In this document: in pieces, positions 8,450-17,353 of the stretch
Numbering within the stretch: the stretch's first letter is position 1
How the letters are laid out: the number at the start of each line of letters is the position of its first letter
Assembly (NCBI RefSeq): GCF_033283405.1
Contig: NZ_JAWMQR010000006.1
Location: 1 to 64,000 of the forward strand
Direction: 5' to 3'
DNA: 64,000 bases
Source of the DNA: Halioxenophilus sp033283405
GTDB taxonomy: Bacteria; Pseudomonadota; Gammaproteobacteria; Pseudomonadales; Cellvibrionaceae
Translations under genes and position numbers: made by a program
The notes under the pieces: model-generated
The model's database searches: none
Told to the model about the DNA's origin: nothing
What the model saw: only the letters and a program-made list of their open reading frames with translations

Positions 8450-8710
8450 ATGAATTTTGGTGGGTTACTCGGCCGGGCCGTCTGGCTGCGGCGGCAAAAA
8501 CCAACGCAAACCTGTGAGCGTTGTGGATTGCACTATGTGCCAGAAGAGCACGAGCAATGTCCTCATTGCGGCTCGTTATCGGAAACCGGTTTGCAGCAGC
8601 TCAAAGCTCAGATTGCTCGGGAGCAGTTGGGTAGTCGCCGTGTGGGTGTGTGGTTTGCCGGTGCGGCATTGGTTATTTTGTTTGTGTTATTGCTAATCTC
8701 TAGCCGATAG
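8450..8710 (+). CDS. Small zinc-ribbon membrane protein
   Basis: An 86-residue protein with a rubredoxin-like zinc ribbon, TCERCGLHYVPEEHEQCPHCGS (two CxxC pairs, residues about 23-43), a short helical linker and one C-terminal transmembrane helix (about 66-83). The topology suggests a tail-anchored protein with its zinc domain in the cytoplasm. Function is unknown; similar small proteins are widespread in gammaproteobacteria. ATG 8450 is preferred to TTG 8441. Confidence 0.75.
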   Translation: MNFGGLLGRAVWLRRQKPTQTCERCGLHYVPEEHEQCPHCGSLSETGLQQLKAQIAREQLGSRRVGVWFAGAALVILFVLLLISSR

Positions 8711-9104
8711 TGGCGTGCCCATCGTTCGGGTGGTTGACAGAATTCTTTCAGCTTTTTTATTCGATCGTTGCTGTGTTCGCCTGCCAAGTGGCTTGGTGGC
8801 TGTAGTTTGTAACGATGGTAAATCAATTCCCATGTACAATTTTTTATCGGCAAATTATGGCGTTGACCGAACAACTTCCTGGTAATGGATCCTCACCAGA
8901 ATGTGGTAATACGCTTTGCAAGTCATGGTGGTTGTTGGCGTGGTATACGCACCGGGCGAGCGTCGAGCGCTGCCAATAGGAGGATTTGTTTATATATCTG
9001 GACAAAGCAGCGCTCTTCGCCAACGGGTGTTGGCAATACTACTAAAATCGATAACAATGCTGCGCACTATTGGCCATTCAAATAATAAAAAGGGGCAATT
9101 TCTG
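8711..9104. other. Intergenic leader region, no gene seen
   Basis: About 390 bp between the zinc-ribbon gene and the dehydrogenase gene. Short frames here (for example from 8885 and 8916) run into the next gene in frame but lack family homology and sit before a good AAAAAGGGGC ribosome binding site, so they are taken as untranslated leader. No other element is recognised. Confidence 0.4.
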
Positions 9105-10175
9105 ATGCAACGCAGTAGTTCTTCCAACAGTAAACGCTATCGGGTTGTGCAGTGGGCAACGGGCAACGTCGGCTCGCGCGCTCTGCGCCGTGCTATTGAG
9201 CATCCGCAGTTGGAACTGGTGGGCGTATGGGTACATGGCGCCGATAAGGTGGGGCGTGATGCGGGTGAGTTAGCCGGAGTTGCGCCGGTTGGTATTAAGG
9301 CCACCAACAGCATCGAGGCGGTGATCGCTCTCCGACCTGACTGTGTGCTTTATATGCCGCATGTATTTAAAGCTGATGATGTCTGCCAATTGCTTGAGGC
9401 GGGTATCAATGTGGTGAGTACCCGCATGGAGCTGCAAAATCCCAAGGCGCTGGATGAGGCGCTCTATCATCGCCTTCAGGCCGCCTGCAACCAGGGTAAC
9501 AGCTCCGTGCATGCGACCGGCTCAAGCCCGGGTTTTATCAGCGAAGCGGTGCCGATTGTGCTGGCCTCCATTCAACGACGGCTGGATCTGCTTACTATTA
9601 ACGAATTTGCCGACTGCTCTTCCCGTAATTCACCTGAGATGCTGTTTGGCATGATGGGCTTTGGCAAACAACCCGGGCCTGCCAGCCAGGGGCAGCTGGA
9701 GCACATAAAATACAGTTTTGGCCCTTCGCTGCAGCTGGTGGCCACGGCTATGGGGTTGCCTATCGACGAGTTTGTGGTGGAGGCCGCTGTTGGCCTGGCC
9801 CGCAATGATGTTCATATCGCCGCCGGCGTGGTTGAAAAGGGGACAGTGGCGGCCACTAAAACCATCCTTACCGGTATGCACCAGGGTAAACCCTTGATGA
9901 AATTCACCACCACCTGGTTTATCTCCACCGATGTTGAAACCAGTGATGGTGAAACCTGGAAATTTGTGCAGCCCTCTGGCTGGCATGTGGTAATGCAGGG
10001 CGATTGTCCGCTGGATGTCGTGATCACCTTTCCGGTGGCGCCGGAAGATTACGCCGAGATGACGCCCGGTTTAACCGCGCATCGCCCAGTGAATGCTGTC
10101 CCCTATGTGTGCGAAGCGCCGGCTGGCGTCTGTACCACGGTAGATCTGCCACAAATTATTCCGCAGCTGGCGTAA
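9105..10175 (+). CDS. NAD(P)-dependent dehydrogenase, DapB-N / 2,4-diaminopentanoate dehydrogenase-like
   Basis: A 356-residue soluble protein. Residues 10-35 (YRVVQWATGNVGSRALRRAI) form a Rossmann nucleotide-binding motif of the dihydrodipicolinate-reductase N-terminal type, and the rest follows the family whose best studied member is 2,4-diaminopentanoate dehydrogenase; large uncharacterised branches occur in mycobacteria and marine gammaproteobacteria. The reaction here is unknown. ATG 9105 has AGGGG upstream at suitable spacing and starts just before the Rossmann domain, so the frame's 63-residue N-terminal extension is rejected. It is flanked by an F420-type oxidoreductase gene downstream on the same strand. 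Confidence 0.8.
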   Translation: MQRSSSSNSKRYRVVQWATGNVGSRALRRAIEHPQLELVGVWVHGADKVGRDAGELAGVAPVGIKATNSIEAVIALRPDCVLYMPHVFKADDVCQLLEAGINVVSTRMELQNPKALDEALYHRLQAACNQGNSSVHATGSSPGFISEAVPIVLASIQRRLDLLTINEFADCSSRNSPEMLFGMMGFGKQPGPASQGQLEHIKYSFGPSLQLVATAMGLPIDEFVVEAAVGLARNDVHIAAGVVEKGTVAATKTILTGMHQGKPLMKFTTTWFISTDVETSDGETWKFVQPSGWHVVMQGDCPLDVVITFPVAPEDYAEMTPGLTAHRPVNAVPYVCEAPAGVCTTVDLPQIIPQLA

Positions 10176-10747
10176 TGACCCAGCAGAGCTTGCTCTCAGT
10201 TAATCTTCTCTAGCCGCTGGTGGCCGAGTGCCCTGTTGGGGGCTCGGCCTGCCGATGGTATCTCCCAGTACAATCCGACGATGCTCTTACTGGCACAGTT
10301 TGCCAAGGGCTTCAAAAGCGGTGCTGTAGCTGCCGGCCAAAACCCGCACTCTTTTTAAAGCCGGCCCTACCCTTTGCCGGCGGGCGTTGTATGGGTGGCT
10401 GCGCCGGGGCAAGGTAAAGCCGGGGCAAGGTAAAATAGTTAGCGTAAATCGGTGTCGCAATAGCCGAGCACTAAACTCAATTATGGTGAGCTTTGGCTTG
10501 TTAACGCTGTAAATAATTGCCGGGTTCCTGGGCGGAATGGTTTTGGAATTTACCTTCAAAAACAGGTCTTTTTTTAATTGGCATATCAAGTTTTCGGTAG
10601 CTATTTTTAACCACCGGTTAACACGCGTGGATAAAAATGGTGCCTATATTTTTGCGTGCAGCGGTCCCAGCTTTTCGTGCTGCACAGCCCAATATTATTC
10701 GTTATAGTGCCTGCCACACGGATGTATGTGGCCATGGGAGATTTGTA
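10176..10747. other. Intergenic region with a hairpin and a short direct repeat
   Basis: About 570 bp. GGCCGAG (10222-10228) pairs with CTCGGCC (10243-10249), without a T-run, possibly a weak terminator for the dehydrogenase gene. A 16-bp direct repeat, GCCGGGGCAAGGTAAA, lies near 10403-10436. No gene is supported. Confidence 0.4.
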
Positions 10748-11617
10748 ATGAGTACACCGAGTCTTGGTCGTCTTGGGCTTTGGTCGCCAGAGCTGCGCTT
10801 GAGTAACAGGGCGGAAGCAGCCAGTGTTGCCGCTGAAATTGAGTCCTTGGGTTTTGGCACGCTGTGGATTCCCGGTCGGATTGATAATCAGGTGTTGGAC
10901 GATGTCGCGCACCTGTTAGCCGCCACAGAGTCCATCTGTGTCGCCACTGGAATTCTTAATTTATGGTTGCACGAACCGACTGACGTGGCTAAGTGGTTCC
11001 TGGCACTACCGAAACGCGACCAACGCCGTGTGATGTTGGGTGTTGGCGTCAGCCACAGGCCGTTAATTGGTGAGGTTTGGCAAAAGCCGGTGGTCGCCAC
11101 TCGGGAGTTTTGTGACGCTCTGCTGGATGCGGGACTGCCCTCTGACAACCTTTGTCTGGGGGCATTGGGGCCGCAAATGATCACCCTGGCGCGGGATCTG
11201 ACGGCCGGCGCACACCCGTTTTTAACCACCCCGGCCCATACACAAAAAGCCCGGGACATTCTCGGTGTAGGCAAATTGCTGGCGCCGGTGCAGGGGTTTA
11301 TTCGGGAGCAGACCGCGGAGCGGGCCTACGCCATCGCACGGGCCGCGTTGGTGAAATATTTAAAGCTGCCCAATTACTGCAACCACTGGCTGCGCTGGGG
11401 CTTCACCCAGGCCGATCTCGATACCGCCAGCGACCGCCTGGTGGATGAGCTGTTTGCCTGGGGCAGTGCGGCGATTATCGCCAATCGGGTTCAGGCACAC
11501 TGGCTGGCGGGGGCGGATCATGTGGCGGTGCAGTTGGTGCGAGGAGCAGCACCTGGCGATCTGCCCAGCGTGGTGGCGGCCTGTCGCGAGTTGGCTGGTG
11601 TTTTGTTGCCGGCTTGA
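10748..11617 (+). CDS. LLM-class (luciferase-like) oxidoreductase, F420-dependent type
   Basis: A 289-residue luciferase-like TIM-barrel protein. It shows the LGFGTLWIPGR and VMLGVGVSH segments and the AHPFLTTPAHTQKAR region typical of a TIGR03620-like branch of probable F420-dependent LLM oxidoreductases, common in mycobacteria. Cofactor (F420 or FMN) cannot be decided from the sequence. ATG 10748 has GGGAG upstream and opens the conserved domain; a 37-residue in-frame extension is rejected. The genes around it (DapB-like dehydrogenase, PPOX flavoprotein) suggest an imported or inherited redox cluster of actinobacterial flavour. Confidence 0.82.
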   Translation: MSTPSLGRLGLWSPELRLSNRAEAASVAAEIESLGFGTLWIPGRIDNQVLDDVAHLLAATESICVATGILNLWLHEPTDVAKWFLALPKRDQRRVMLGVGVSHRPLIGEVWQKPVVATREFCDALLDAGLPSDNLCLGALGPQMITLARDLTAGAHPFLTTPAHTQKARDILGVGKLLAPVQGFIREQTAERAYAIARAALVKYLKLPNYCNHWLRWGFTQADLDTASDRLVDELFAWGSAAIIANRVQAHWLAGADHVAVQLVRGAAPGDLPSVVAACRELAGVLLPA

Positions 11618-11877
11618 TTGGCTGCCACCCTTGCAGGTCTCGTCGCCAAGCCTCGTGGCGGGGCATGGCCGCCATTTTCACCACCCGGCATGGGTACCAA
11701 AGCGGTGAGATTCGTCTCTGTTTGAAGGGCACCCGGGAGATAACTTCTATGATCGGTGATGGGATCGGACTACCGGTTTGCCAGTCCACTCAGGTTGAAA
11801 TGCCCTAAATGAGGCGCTAGGGTAAGGGGTTCGAAAAGGCTTTGATAATAATTACAGTGTGCTTTGAGGAGTAGTGC

Positions 11878-13401
11878 ATGAGTGAGGCGAGTGGAACGCC
11901 GCTATCCAAGTTGATTGTCCTCATCGCGGGTCTGAGCAGTGTTGTGCTTATCTCGCTGGTACTGTTCGAGGATCTGTCACCAGCCACTCCCGGCCTGAAA
12001 AAAGTCTCCTGTTGGTTCGAACAAGAGCGCGACTGGCCACCCAGCAGTTGCTACTTTATGACGGTCTATGAAGTGCCGGGCGACCCTCACAGCCAGCTGA
12101 TCCGCTTTCCCGTTATTCGCTTCCATGCCAAAGGGGGTGATAAAAACCCGGTGCTCGATTTGGGCGGTGGTGGCCCTGGTTTCCCAGCCGGGCTGGATAG
12201 CGACTCGTTCAACCGCTATCACTGGTACAGTTACAAACAGCTGTCGCTCGATATTGGCCGTGATCTCTACCTGATGGACCCGCGCGGCGTGGGCATGGCC
12301 GAGCCGCGACTCTACTGCCAGGAGTTTATCGACCTCGCCCCCAAGTTATTGTCCGAGCCCTATACCCGAACGCAAGAGATGAGCGCGACCCTCGCCTCGG
12401 AACAGCTCTGCCGGGACCGCTGGCGGGCGGCAGGCCACCAGGTGGGTGCCTACCATAGCCTGTCGGTGGCGCAGGATGTGGAGCAGTTACGCCAGGCGCT
12501 GGGGGTGGCTCAGTGGAATTTTGTTTCGGTCTCCTACGCTACCCGCTATGCCTTAACCTACGCCCGGGAGTTTCCCGGCAATGTGGAAGCCATGGTGTTG
12601 GATGGCGCGGTGTTTCCCAATATCCGCTACGAGGAGAAGCGGGCATTGAGCGATAGTTCGGCCTTTCACAACGCCTTCGCCTGGTGTGCGGAAGATAGCC
12701 ACTGTGCTAGACAGTATCCTTTTATTGAGCAGCGTTTTTGGCGCATGGTGAACCAATTGAACGCCGCGCCGCAGCGCATGACTGTCGCCAATCCGGTTGA
12801 TGGCAAACCGCTCGAGTTTGCCCTCACCGGCGACCGATTCTATGACGCCGTTTTTTTTCAACTGTATATTGAGGAGTACCTCACTAAGTTGCCGGCTATC
12901 ATTGCCGATCTGGAGCAGGGCTCTACCAACAAGGTGAGCGAAACCGTGACCGATTATGTCAGCTACCTACTCGACTCCTCGGTGGCCGATGTCACTATCG
13001 CCAGCCACTACTGCTATGAGGAGTACCCCTTTGTCGATGCCGACAAGCGCGCGGCGGATGGCGCCCACGCCAATCACTACCTGCAGCAGCGCGATGAAGA
13101 AAATATTGAGTTTGATAAAAACTGGTGTGCGCTCTGGCTGCCGGGAGAGGCTGCACCGGCAAAAGAGGGCATGGCGGTGGTGACCGATGTGCCGACGCTG
13201 TTTATTCACGGTCGGCTGGACCCAGTACTGCCGGTGGAGGATATTGCACCTCAGCTTGTCAATTTTACCCGCGGCGCGTTGGAGATTTTTGATGACTACG
13301 CTCACAGTGTGATCGCAGCCAGTGCTTGTGCGGAAACGGCCGCCGGCCTTTTCTACGAACATCACCTGCAGTATCGCCAATTTCTGCGCTGCAATCATTA
13401 G
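11878..13401 (+). CDS. Membrane-anchored alpha/beta hydrolase (tripeptidyl/prolyl aminopeptidase-like)
   Basis: A 507-residue protein with an N-terminal signal anchor (about residues 12-31) and an alpha/beta-hydrolase domain of the proline iminopeptidase/tripeptidyl aminopeptidase group. Visible motifs: the oxyanion-type GGGGPGFPAG near residue 97, DPRGVGMAEP, the nucleophile elbow in FVSVSYATRYAL (Ser), the acid in HGRLDPVLP, the histidine in DDYAHSV, and paired cysteines (CAEDSHC, CYEEYP). The elbow reads SVSYA rather than the usual GxSYG, so both flanking glycines are replaced; the serine itself is retained. It likely acts in the periplasm on peptides or esters. GAGGAG precedes the start. 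Confidence 0.85.
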   Translation: MSEASGTPLSKLIVLIAGLSSVVLISLVLFEDLSPATPGLKKVSCWFEQERDWPPSSCYFMTVYEVPGDPHSQLIRFPVIRFHAKGGDKNPVLDLGGGGPGFPAGLDSDSFNRYHWYSYKQLSLDIGRDLYLMDPRGVGMAEPRLYCQEFIDLAPKLLSEPYTRTQEMSATLASEQLCRDRWRAAGHQVGAYHSLSVAQDVEQLRQALGVAQWNFVSVSYATRYALTYAREFPGNVEAMVLDGAVFPNIRYEEKRALSDSSAFHNAFAWCAEDSHCARQYPFIEQRFWRMVNQLNAAPQRMTVANPVDGKPLEFALTGDRFYDAVFFQLYIEEYLTKLPAIIADLEQGSTNKVSETVTDYVSYLLDSSVADVTIASHYCYEEYPFVDADKRAADGAHANHYLQQRDEENIEFDKNWCALWLPGEAAPAKEGMAVVTDVPTLFIHGRLDPVLPVEDIAPQLVNFTRGALEIFDDYAHSVIAASACAETAAGLFYEHHLQYRQFLRCNH

Positions 13402-13628
13402 CGCTATTGTCGGTGCAATAACGGCTGTGGAGCAGCTGATGGGCAGTAATATAACGGCTTTAATTTGTTAAGTTATAAATTAAAAGACAATCAATGAAAT
13501 ATCGGTTAATGGCGGTGGCGAATGCCCCGTTTTAATCGATTTGGGTTGGGATTAGGGGATTATCGCTCCTGAGTTTCTCCCAGTAATCAACAAGCGGCGC
13601 TTTGATCATCAAGTGAGAGGGTAAAGTT

Positions 13629-14255
13629 ATGCAACCGGAATATCAGATAAAAACCGAAGCCGAGTTGGAGGCACGGCTGGGTACGCCGATGGAGTTTGTG
13701 CGAGCTAAAATCCAAACCCGGATCGATGACGCCATGCGCCAATTCGTTGAGCGCTCGCCACTGGTATTGGTGTCGACGATGGATAGCGATGGTCTGCTGG
13801 ATGTATCTCCCAAAGGAGACCCTGCCGGCTTTATTCAAATTACGTCAGAGGGGGATCTGTTAATTCCCGAAAGGCCGGGTAATCGGTTGGCTATGGGCTT
13901 TCGCAATATTCTCGCCAATGGTCGTATCGGGCTTTTGTTTGTGGTGCCCAATCAGCGGGAGACACTCAGGGTTAAAGGCATAGCTACCCTGCATACCGAC
14001 CCCGATCTGTTAGAGGGCATGACGGTCAATGGCAAGCCGGCATTAATGTATACCCGGGTTAAAGTCTCGGCCTGTTTTGTTCACTGTGGCAAGGCGATGA
14101 TCCGCTCCAAACTGTGGCAGCCTGACTCCTGGGGTGATAATAAGGTCTCATTGGGTGCCCGGGCCTTTGCCGCTTTGGGCGGAGAGCTGACCAGCGAACG
14201 GGTACAGGAAACAGAGCGGCGCCTGGACCAATCCTATAAAGATGCGCTCTATTGA
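13629..14255 (+). CDS. PPOX-class FMN-binding flavoprotein
   Basis: A 208-residue split-barrel protein of the pyridoxamine-5'-phosphate-oxidase superfamily, closest to the MSMEG_1061-like group. Recognisable parts are PLVLVSTMDSDGLLDVSPKGDPAGF (residues about 44-69), DLLIPERPGNRLAMGFRNILANGRIGLLFVVP and the C-terminal CGKAMIRSKLWQP. Members bind FMN (or F420) and their reactions are mostly unknown. AGAGGGTAAAG gives a clear ribosome binding site for ATG 13629. It stands about 230 bp after the hydrolase gene and could be transcribed alone. Confidence 0.87.
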   Translation: MQPEYQIKTEAELEARLGTPMEFVRAKIQTRIDDAMRQFVERSPLVLVSTMDSDGLLDVSPKGDPAGFIQITSEGDLLIPERPGNRLAMGFRNILANGRIGLLFVVPNQRETLRVKGIATLHTDPDLLEGMTVNGKPALMYTRVKVSACFVHCGKAMIRSKLWQPDSWGDNKVSLGARAFAALGGELTSERVQETERRLDQSYKDALY

Positions 14256-14808
14256 TTTCATCAGCGGATTTCGCGCATCCCCTGTTCTTGATATTGGAGC
14301 GTTCTTGATATTGGTGTGCGTTGTTGAGTGAAGTCCACGTTGTGGAGAGTAGCATAGAGCATTCGCGCTGCATTGAGTGCGGCCCATACAAATATCTGTT
14401 GTGTGGGCCCTACGTTAATTTACCTAGAGCCCGGGAAATATTACCCATAGCCGAGCCTGTTGTCTTCGCAACTGAGCTGCCTCCTGATTCGTTTTTCCCT
14501 GCTATTTAATTATTTACAATTTTAATTTTATCAGCCTTGAGTGGCTGAATTAATCGGTTAATAGTTATCGATTGTTCGGCTACAACGCCTTTTATTTTTC
14601 TTCCCTCCAACATCAATTACGTCAATTGACGTAGCGGCTTGGGCGAAAGAGCCCCTGCGCAGGCTAAAAAAAAGTTTCTACCATGAGGCTGGCTTGTTTT
14701 TTACACGCCACCATTGTGAGCGACTAAGCCGGCGCTGTTGATTCTGCTTTTTCACTGCGCACCACACACAAACTTATTATGTCTATTGTTCGGGGGGAAC
14801 CGACACCA
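14256..14808. other. Promoter/leader region of the porin-urea transport cluster
   Basis: About 550 bp, AT-rich in the middle (14505-14600). It contains a near-duplicate of GTTCTTGATATTGG (14284-14317). I looked for a sigma-54 -24/-12 promoter (expected for NtrC control of urea uptake) and found no copy with correct GG-N10-GC spacing. No gene is supported. Confidence 0.4.
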
Positions 14809-15753
14809 ATGAATACCAATAAACATCTGCTGACCAGTCTTATCGCAGCTGCGGTTTTGGGGAGTGCTGGCAACGCCATGGCTGAAACCACTATGGGCGA
14901 TGTGGTTATTTCCGGTTATCTGGATATGTCTGCGAGCTACACTGAATTCGACGATGCCAGTGACAGCTCTACCGGTTTGGATCGTGCGGAAGTTCGATTT
15001 AATTCACAACTGGATGACAAGGTATCTATCGAGGCGCACGTTGCCGGTGGCGCCGATGAAGATTACACGCTGGAACACGCCATGATGGTTTATCAGGCCA
15101 CCGATAAACTCTCTTTCAAAGCCGGTAAATATTTGAGTGCCCTGGGTTGGGAAGCTTTCCACGCACCGGATTTGTTCCAATACTCCACCTCGGTTGCACT
15201 GGTTTATCCCGCCTTTTTTAACGGTGCCGCAGTTACCTACACTACCGACGACTTTATGATTTACGGCTCGCTCGCCTCAGATATCTGGAATGGTACCGAT
15301 ACCGACTCCAGCAATGTTGGCGCTGAGGGTGCGTTTAAGTTTACCGGTGTGGAAGATCTCACCGTATTTTTGGGCTTCGCTACCTCTAAAGTGGAGCCGG
15401 TAGTGGGTGATGCCTTTGACCAAACTCTGGTTAACTTCTGGACCAGCTACTCCATCAATTCGCTGTTGCTGGCTTTTGAATACAACGATGTCTCTGATTG
15501 GGGTGTTGAGGGTAACGACGGTGACAGCTGGCTGGTGATGGCCAACTACGGCTTTACCGATAAGATTGGCCTAACCCTGCGCACCAGTGCCATTGAGTTG
15601 GACGATGGTACCGACCTTGAGAAGTACACCGCTGCTGGTTCTTACGTTTTGACCGACAACGTCTCTTTCGTGTTGGAGTACAACAACGTCTCCGACAACG
15701 CCACCGATACCGATGCCGACACCGTGGCCTTGGAGATGATCGTCGTTTTCTAA
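14809..15753 (+). CDS. Outer-membrane porin associated with urea uptake
   Basis: A 314-residue beta-barrel protein. It has a Sec signal peptide ending AGNAMA|E near residue 25, repeated amphipathic beta strands of alternating hydrophobicity with many acidic turns (DDASDSSTGLD, GNDGDSW, DATDTDADT), and a C-terminal VALEMIVVF ending in phenylalanine as required by the Bam complex. It is 66 bp upstream of urtA in the same direction, and porin-like genes occur at the head of urea-transport operons in several proteobacteria, so it probably lets urea or short amides cross the outer membrane. GGGGGGAAC precedes ATG 14809. Confidence 0.8.
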   Translation: MNTNKHLLTSLIAAAVLGSAGNAMAETTMGDVVISGYLDMSASYTEFDDASDSSTGLDRAEVRFNSQLDDKVSIEAHVAGGADEDYTLEHAMMVYQATDKLSFKAGKYLSALGWEAFHAPDLFQYSTSVALVYPAFFNGAAVTYTTDDFMIYGSLASDIWNGTDTDSSNVGAEGAFKFTGVEDLTVFLGFATSKVEPVVGDAFDQTLVNFWTSYSINSLLLAFEYNDVSDWGVEGNDGDSWLVMANYGFTDKIGLTLRTSAIELDDGTDLEKYTAAGSYVLTDNVSFVLEYNNVSDNATDTDADTVALEMIVVF

Positions 15754-15767
15754 TAACGAGTCGACGG

Positions 15768-15786
15768 GGGGCGAAGTGTGCGCCCC
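15768..15786 (+). promoter_or_regulatory. Intercistronic hairpin between porin and urtA
   Basis: GGGGCG (15768-15773) pairs with CGCCCC (15781-15786) around a 7-base loop, without a T-run. It probably stabilises or partitions the porin mRNA rather than ending transcription. Confidence 0.5.
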
Positions 15787-15819
15787 GCTCAAGCTTAAAT
15801 TGTTGCAAAGGTGAATTTT

Positions 15820-17100
15820 ATGAAATTTAAACAATCCCTGTTGGCCGGTGTTGCCGGTCTGTCGATGGTTGCCTCCATGGCCTTGCAGGCGGCCGATACT
15901 ATTAAAGTGGGTGTGCTGCACTCGCTCTCCGGCACCATGGCTATTAGTGAAACCACGTTGAAAGACACTGTCTTAATGCTGGTCGACCAGCAAAACGCCA
16001 AGGGTGGCTTGCTTGGTAAAAAACTGGAAGCGGTAGTGGTTGACCCGGCTTCCGACTGGCCACTGTTTGCGGAAAAAACCCGTGAATTACTGGAGAAAGA
16101 CAAGGTCGATGTTATTTTCGGCTGCTGGACTTCGGTATCGCGCAAATCGGTACTGCCGGTGATTGAAGAGTTGAACGGTTTGATGTTCTACCCGGTGCAG
16201 TACGAAGGCGAAGAGTCTTCAAAAAATATCTTCTACACCGGTGCCGCGCCCAACCAGCAGGCTATTCCCGCGGTTGATTACCTGATGAACGAATTGGGTG
16301 TGAAACGCTGGGTATTGGCCGGTACTGACTACGTCTACCCACGTACCACCAACAAAATTTTAGAAGCCTACCTGAAATCCAAAGGCTTCACCGATGAAGA
16401 TATCATGATCAACTACACGCCCTTCGGTCACTCCGATTGGCAGAGTATTGTTTCCGATATCAAAAAGTTTGGCTCAGCCGGTAAGAAAACCGCGGTGGTC
16501 TCCACCATTAACGGCGACGCCAACGTTCCTTTCTATAAAGAACTGGGTAACCAGGGTATCTCGGCCGAAGATATTCCTGTTATTGCCTTCTCTGTAGGTG
16601 AAGAGGAGTTGTCGGGTATTGATACCGCACCGCTGGTTGGCCACCTGGCTGCTTGGAACTACTTCGAGAGCGTTGACACTGATGTTAATGCGGATTTCAT
16701 TAAAACCTGGAAAGCAGCCATGGGCCCAGAGCGTGTTACCAACGACCCAATGGAGGCGACCTACATCGGTTTCAATATGTGGGTGAAAGCGGTTGAGAAG
16801 GCAGGCACTACCAGTGTTGACAAAGTCTCTGCGGCATTGATCGGTACTGAAACCGCCAACCTCACCGGTGGCACCGCCAAGATGTTGAAAAACCACCACC
16901 TGACTAAACCGGTTCTGATTGGTGAAATTCAGGATGACGGTCAGTTCGAAGTGGTTTGGGAAACCGATGGTCTGGTACCTGGTGATGCCTGGTCTGACTT
17001 CCTGCCCGGTTCCAAAGACATTATCTCCGATTGGACTGCGCCGATTAGCTGTGGCAACTACAACACCGTTACCAAGAAGTGTTCTGGTCAAAATTTCTAA
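15820..17100 (+). CDS. urtA: Urea ABC transporter, substrate-binding protein
   Basis: A 426-residue periplasmic binding protein of the amide/urea branch of the HAAT (Livh/FmdD-like) family. After a Sec signal peptide (cleavage near ALQAAD, residue 26) come IKVGVLHSLSGTMAISETTLKD, DVIFGCWTSVSRKSVLPV and VEGEESS-type signatures (YPVQYEGEESSKNIFYTG) characteristic of UrtA. It delivers urea to UrtBCDE. ATG 15820 with AAAGG upstream is preferred to GTG 15811. It is the first transporter gene, followed by a hairpin that may reduce transcription into urtB and so keep the binding protein in excess. Confidence 0.97.
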   Translation: MKFKQSLLAGVAGLSMVASMALQAADTIKVGVLHSLSGTMAISETTLKDTVLMLVDQQNAKGGLLGKKLEAVVVDPASDWPLFAEKTRELLEKDKVDVIFGCWTSVSRKSVLPVIEELNGLMFYPVQYEGEESSKNIFYTGAAPNQQAIPAVDYLMNELGVKRWVLAGTDYVYPRTTNKILEAYLKSKGFTDEDIMINYTPFGHSDWQSIVSDIKKFGSAGKKTAVVSTINGDANVPFYKELGNQGISAEDIPVIAFSVGEEELSGIDTAPLVGHLAAWNYFESVDTDVNADFIKTWKAAMGPERVTNDPMEATYIGFNMWVKAVEKAGTTSVDKVSAALIGTETANLTGGTAKMLKNHHLTKPVLIGEIQDDGQFEVVWETDGLVPGDAWSDFLPGSKDIISDWTAPISCGNYNTVTKKCSGQNF

Positions 17101-17302
17101 TCGAGTGCTTTGACTGACGAGAGCCGGTGTCTGTTGGCTGGCTTTCAAATCGATTGCGAAGGAAGGTAGGGCATGGATGCCAATGGCAGAGCAATCTGTT
17201 GCCTCTCTGCACAGTGAATGCCAACACTTTTGTGGAGTTAATAGGGAAGTTAAACCGGCGCTTTTACGCCGAATTTATCGGCGTGTTGTTCTCCTTAGTC
17301 TT

Positions 17303-17330
17303 CACCCGAGCTTAGGCTCGGGTGCTTTGT
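17303..17330 (+). terminator. Attenuator-type hairpin between urtA and urtB
   Basis: CACCCGAGC (17303-17311) and GCTCGGGTG (17316-17324) form a perfect 9-bp stem with a TTAG loop, followed by CTTTGTT. A partial terminator placed here would allow high urtA and lower urtB-E expression, a common arrangement for ABC systems. Confidence 0.6.
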
Positions 17331-17353
17331 TGCTCAATCTCCCGGAGGTTCCT

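Noticed and set aside
14256..14808. Sigma-54 promoter before the porin/urt cluster
   Set aside because: No TGGC...TGC pair with 10-base spacing between GG and GC was found.
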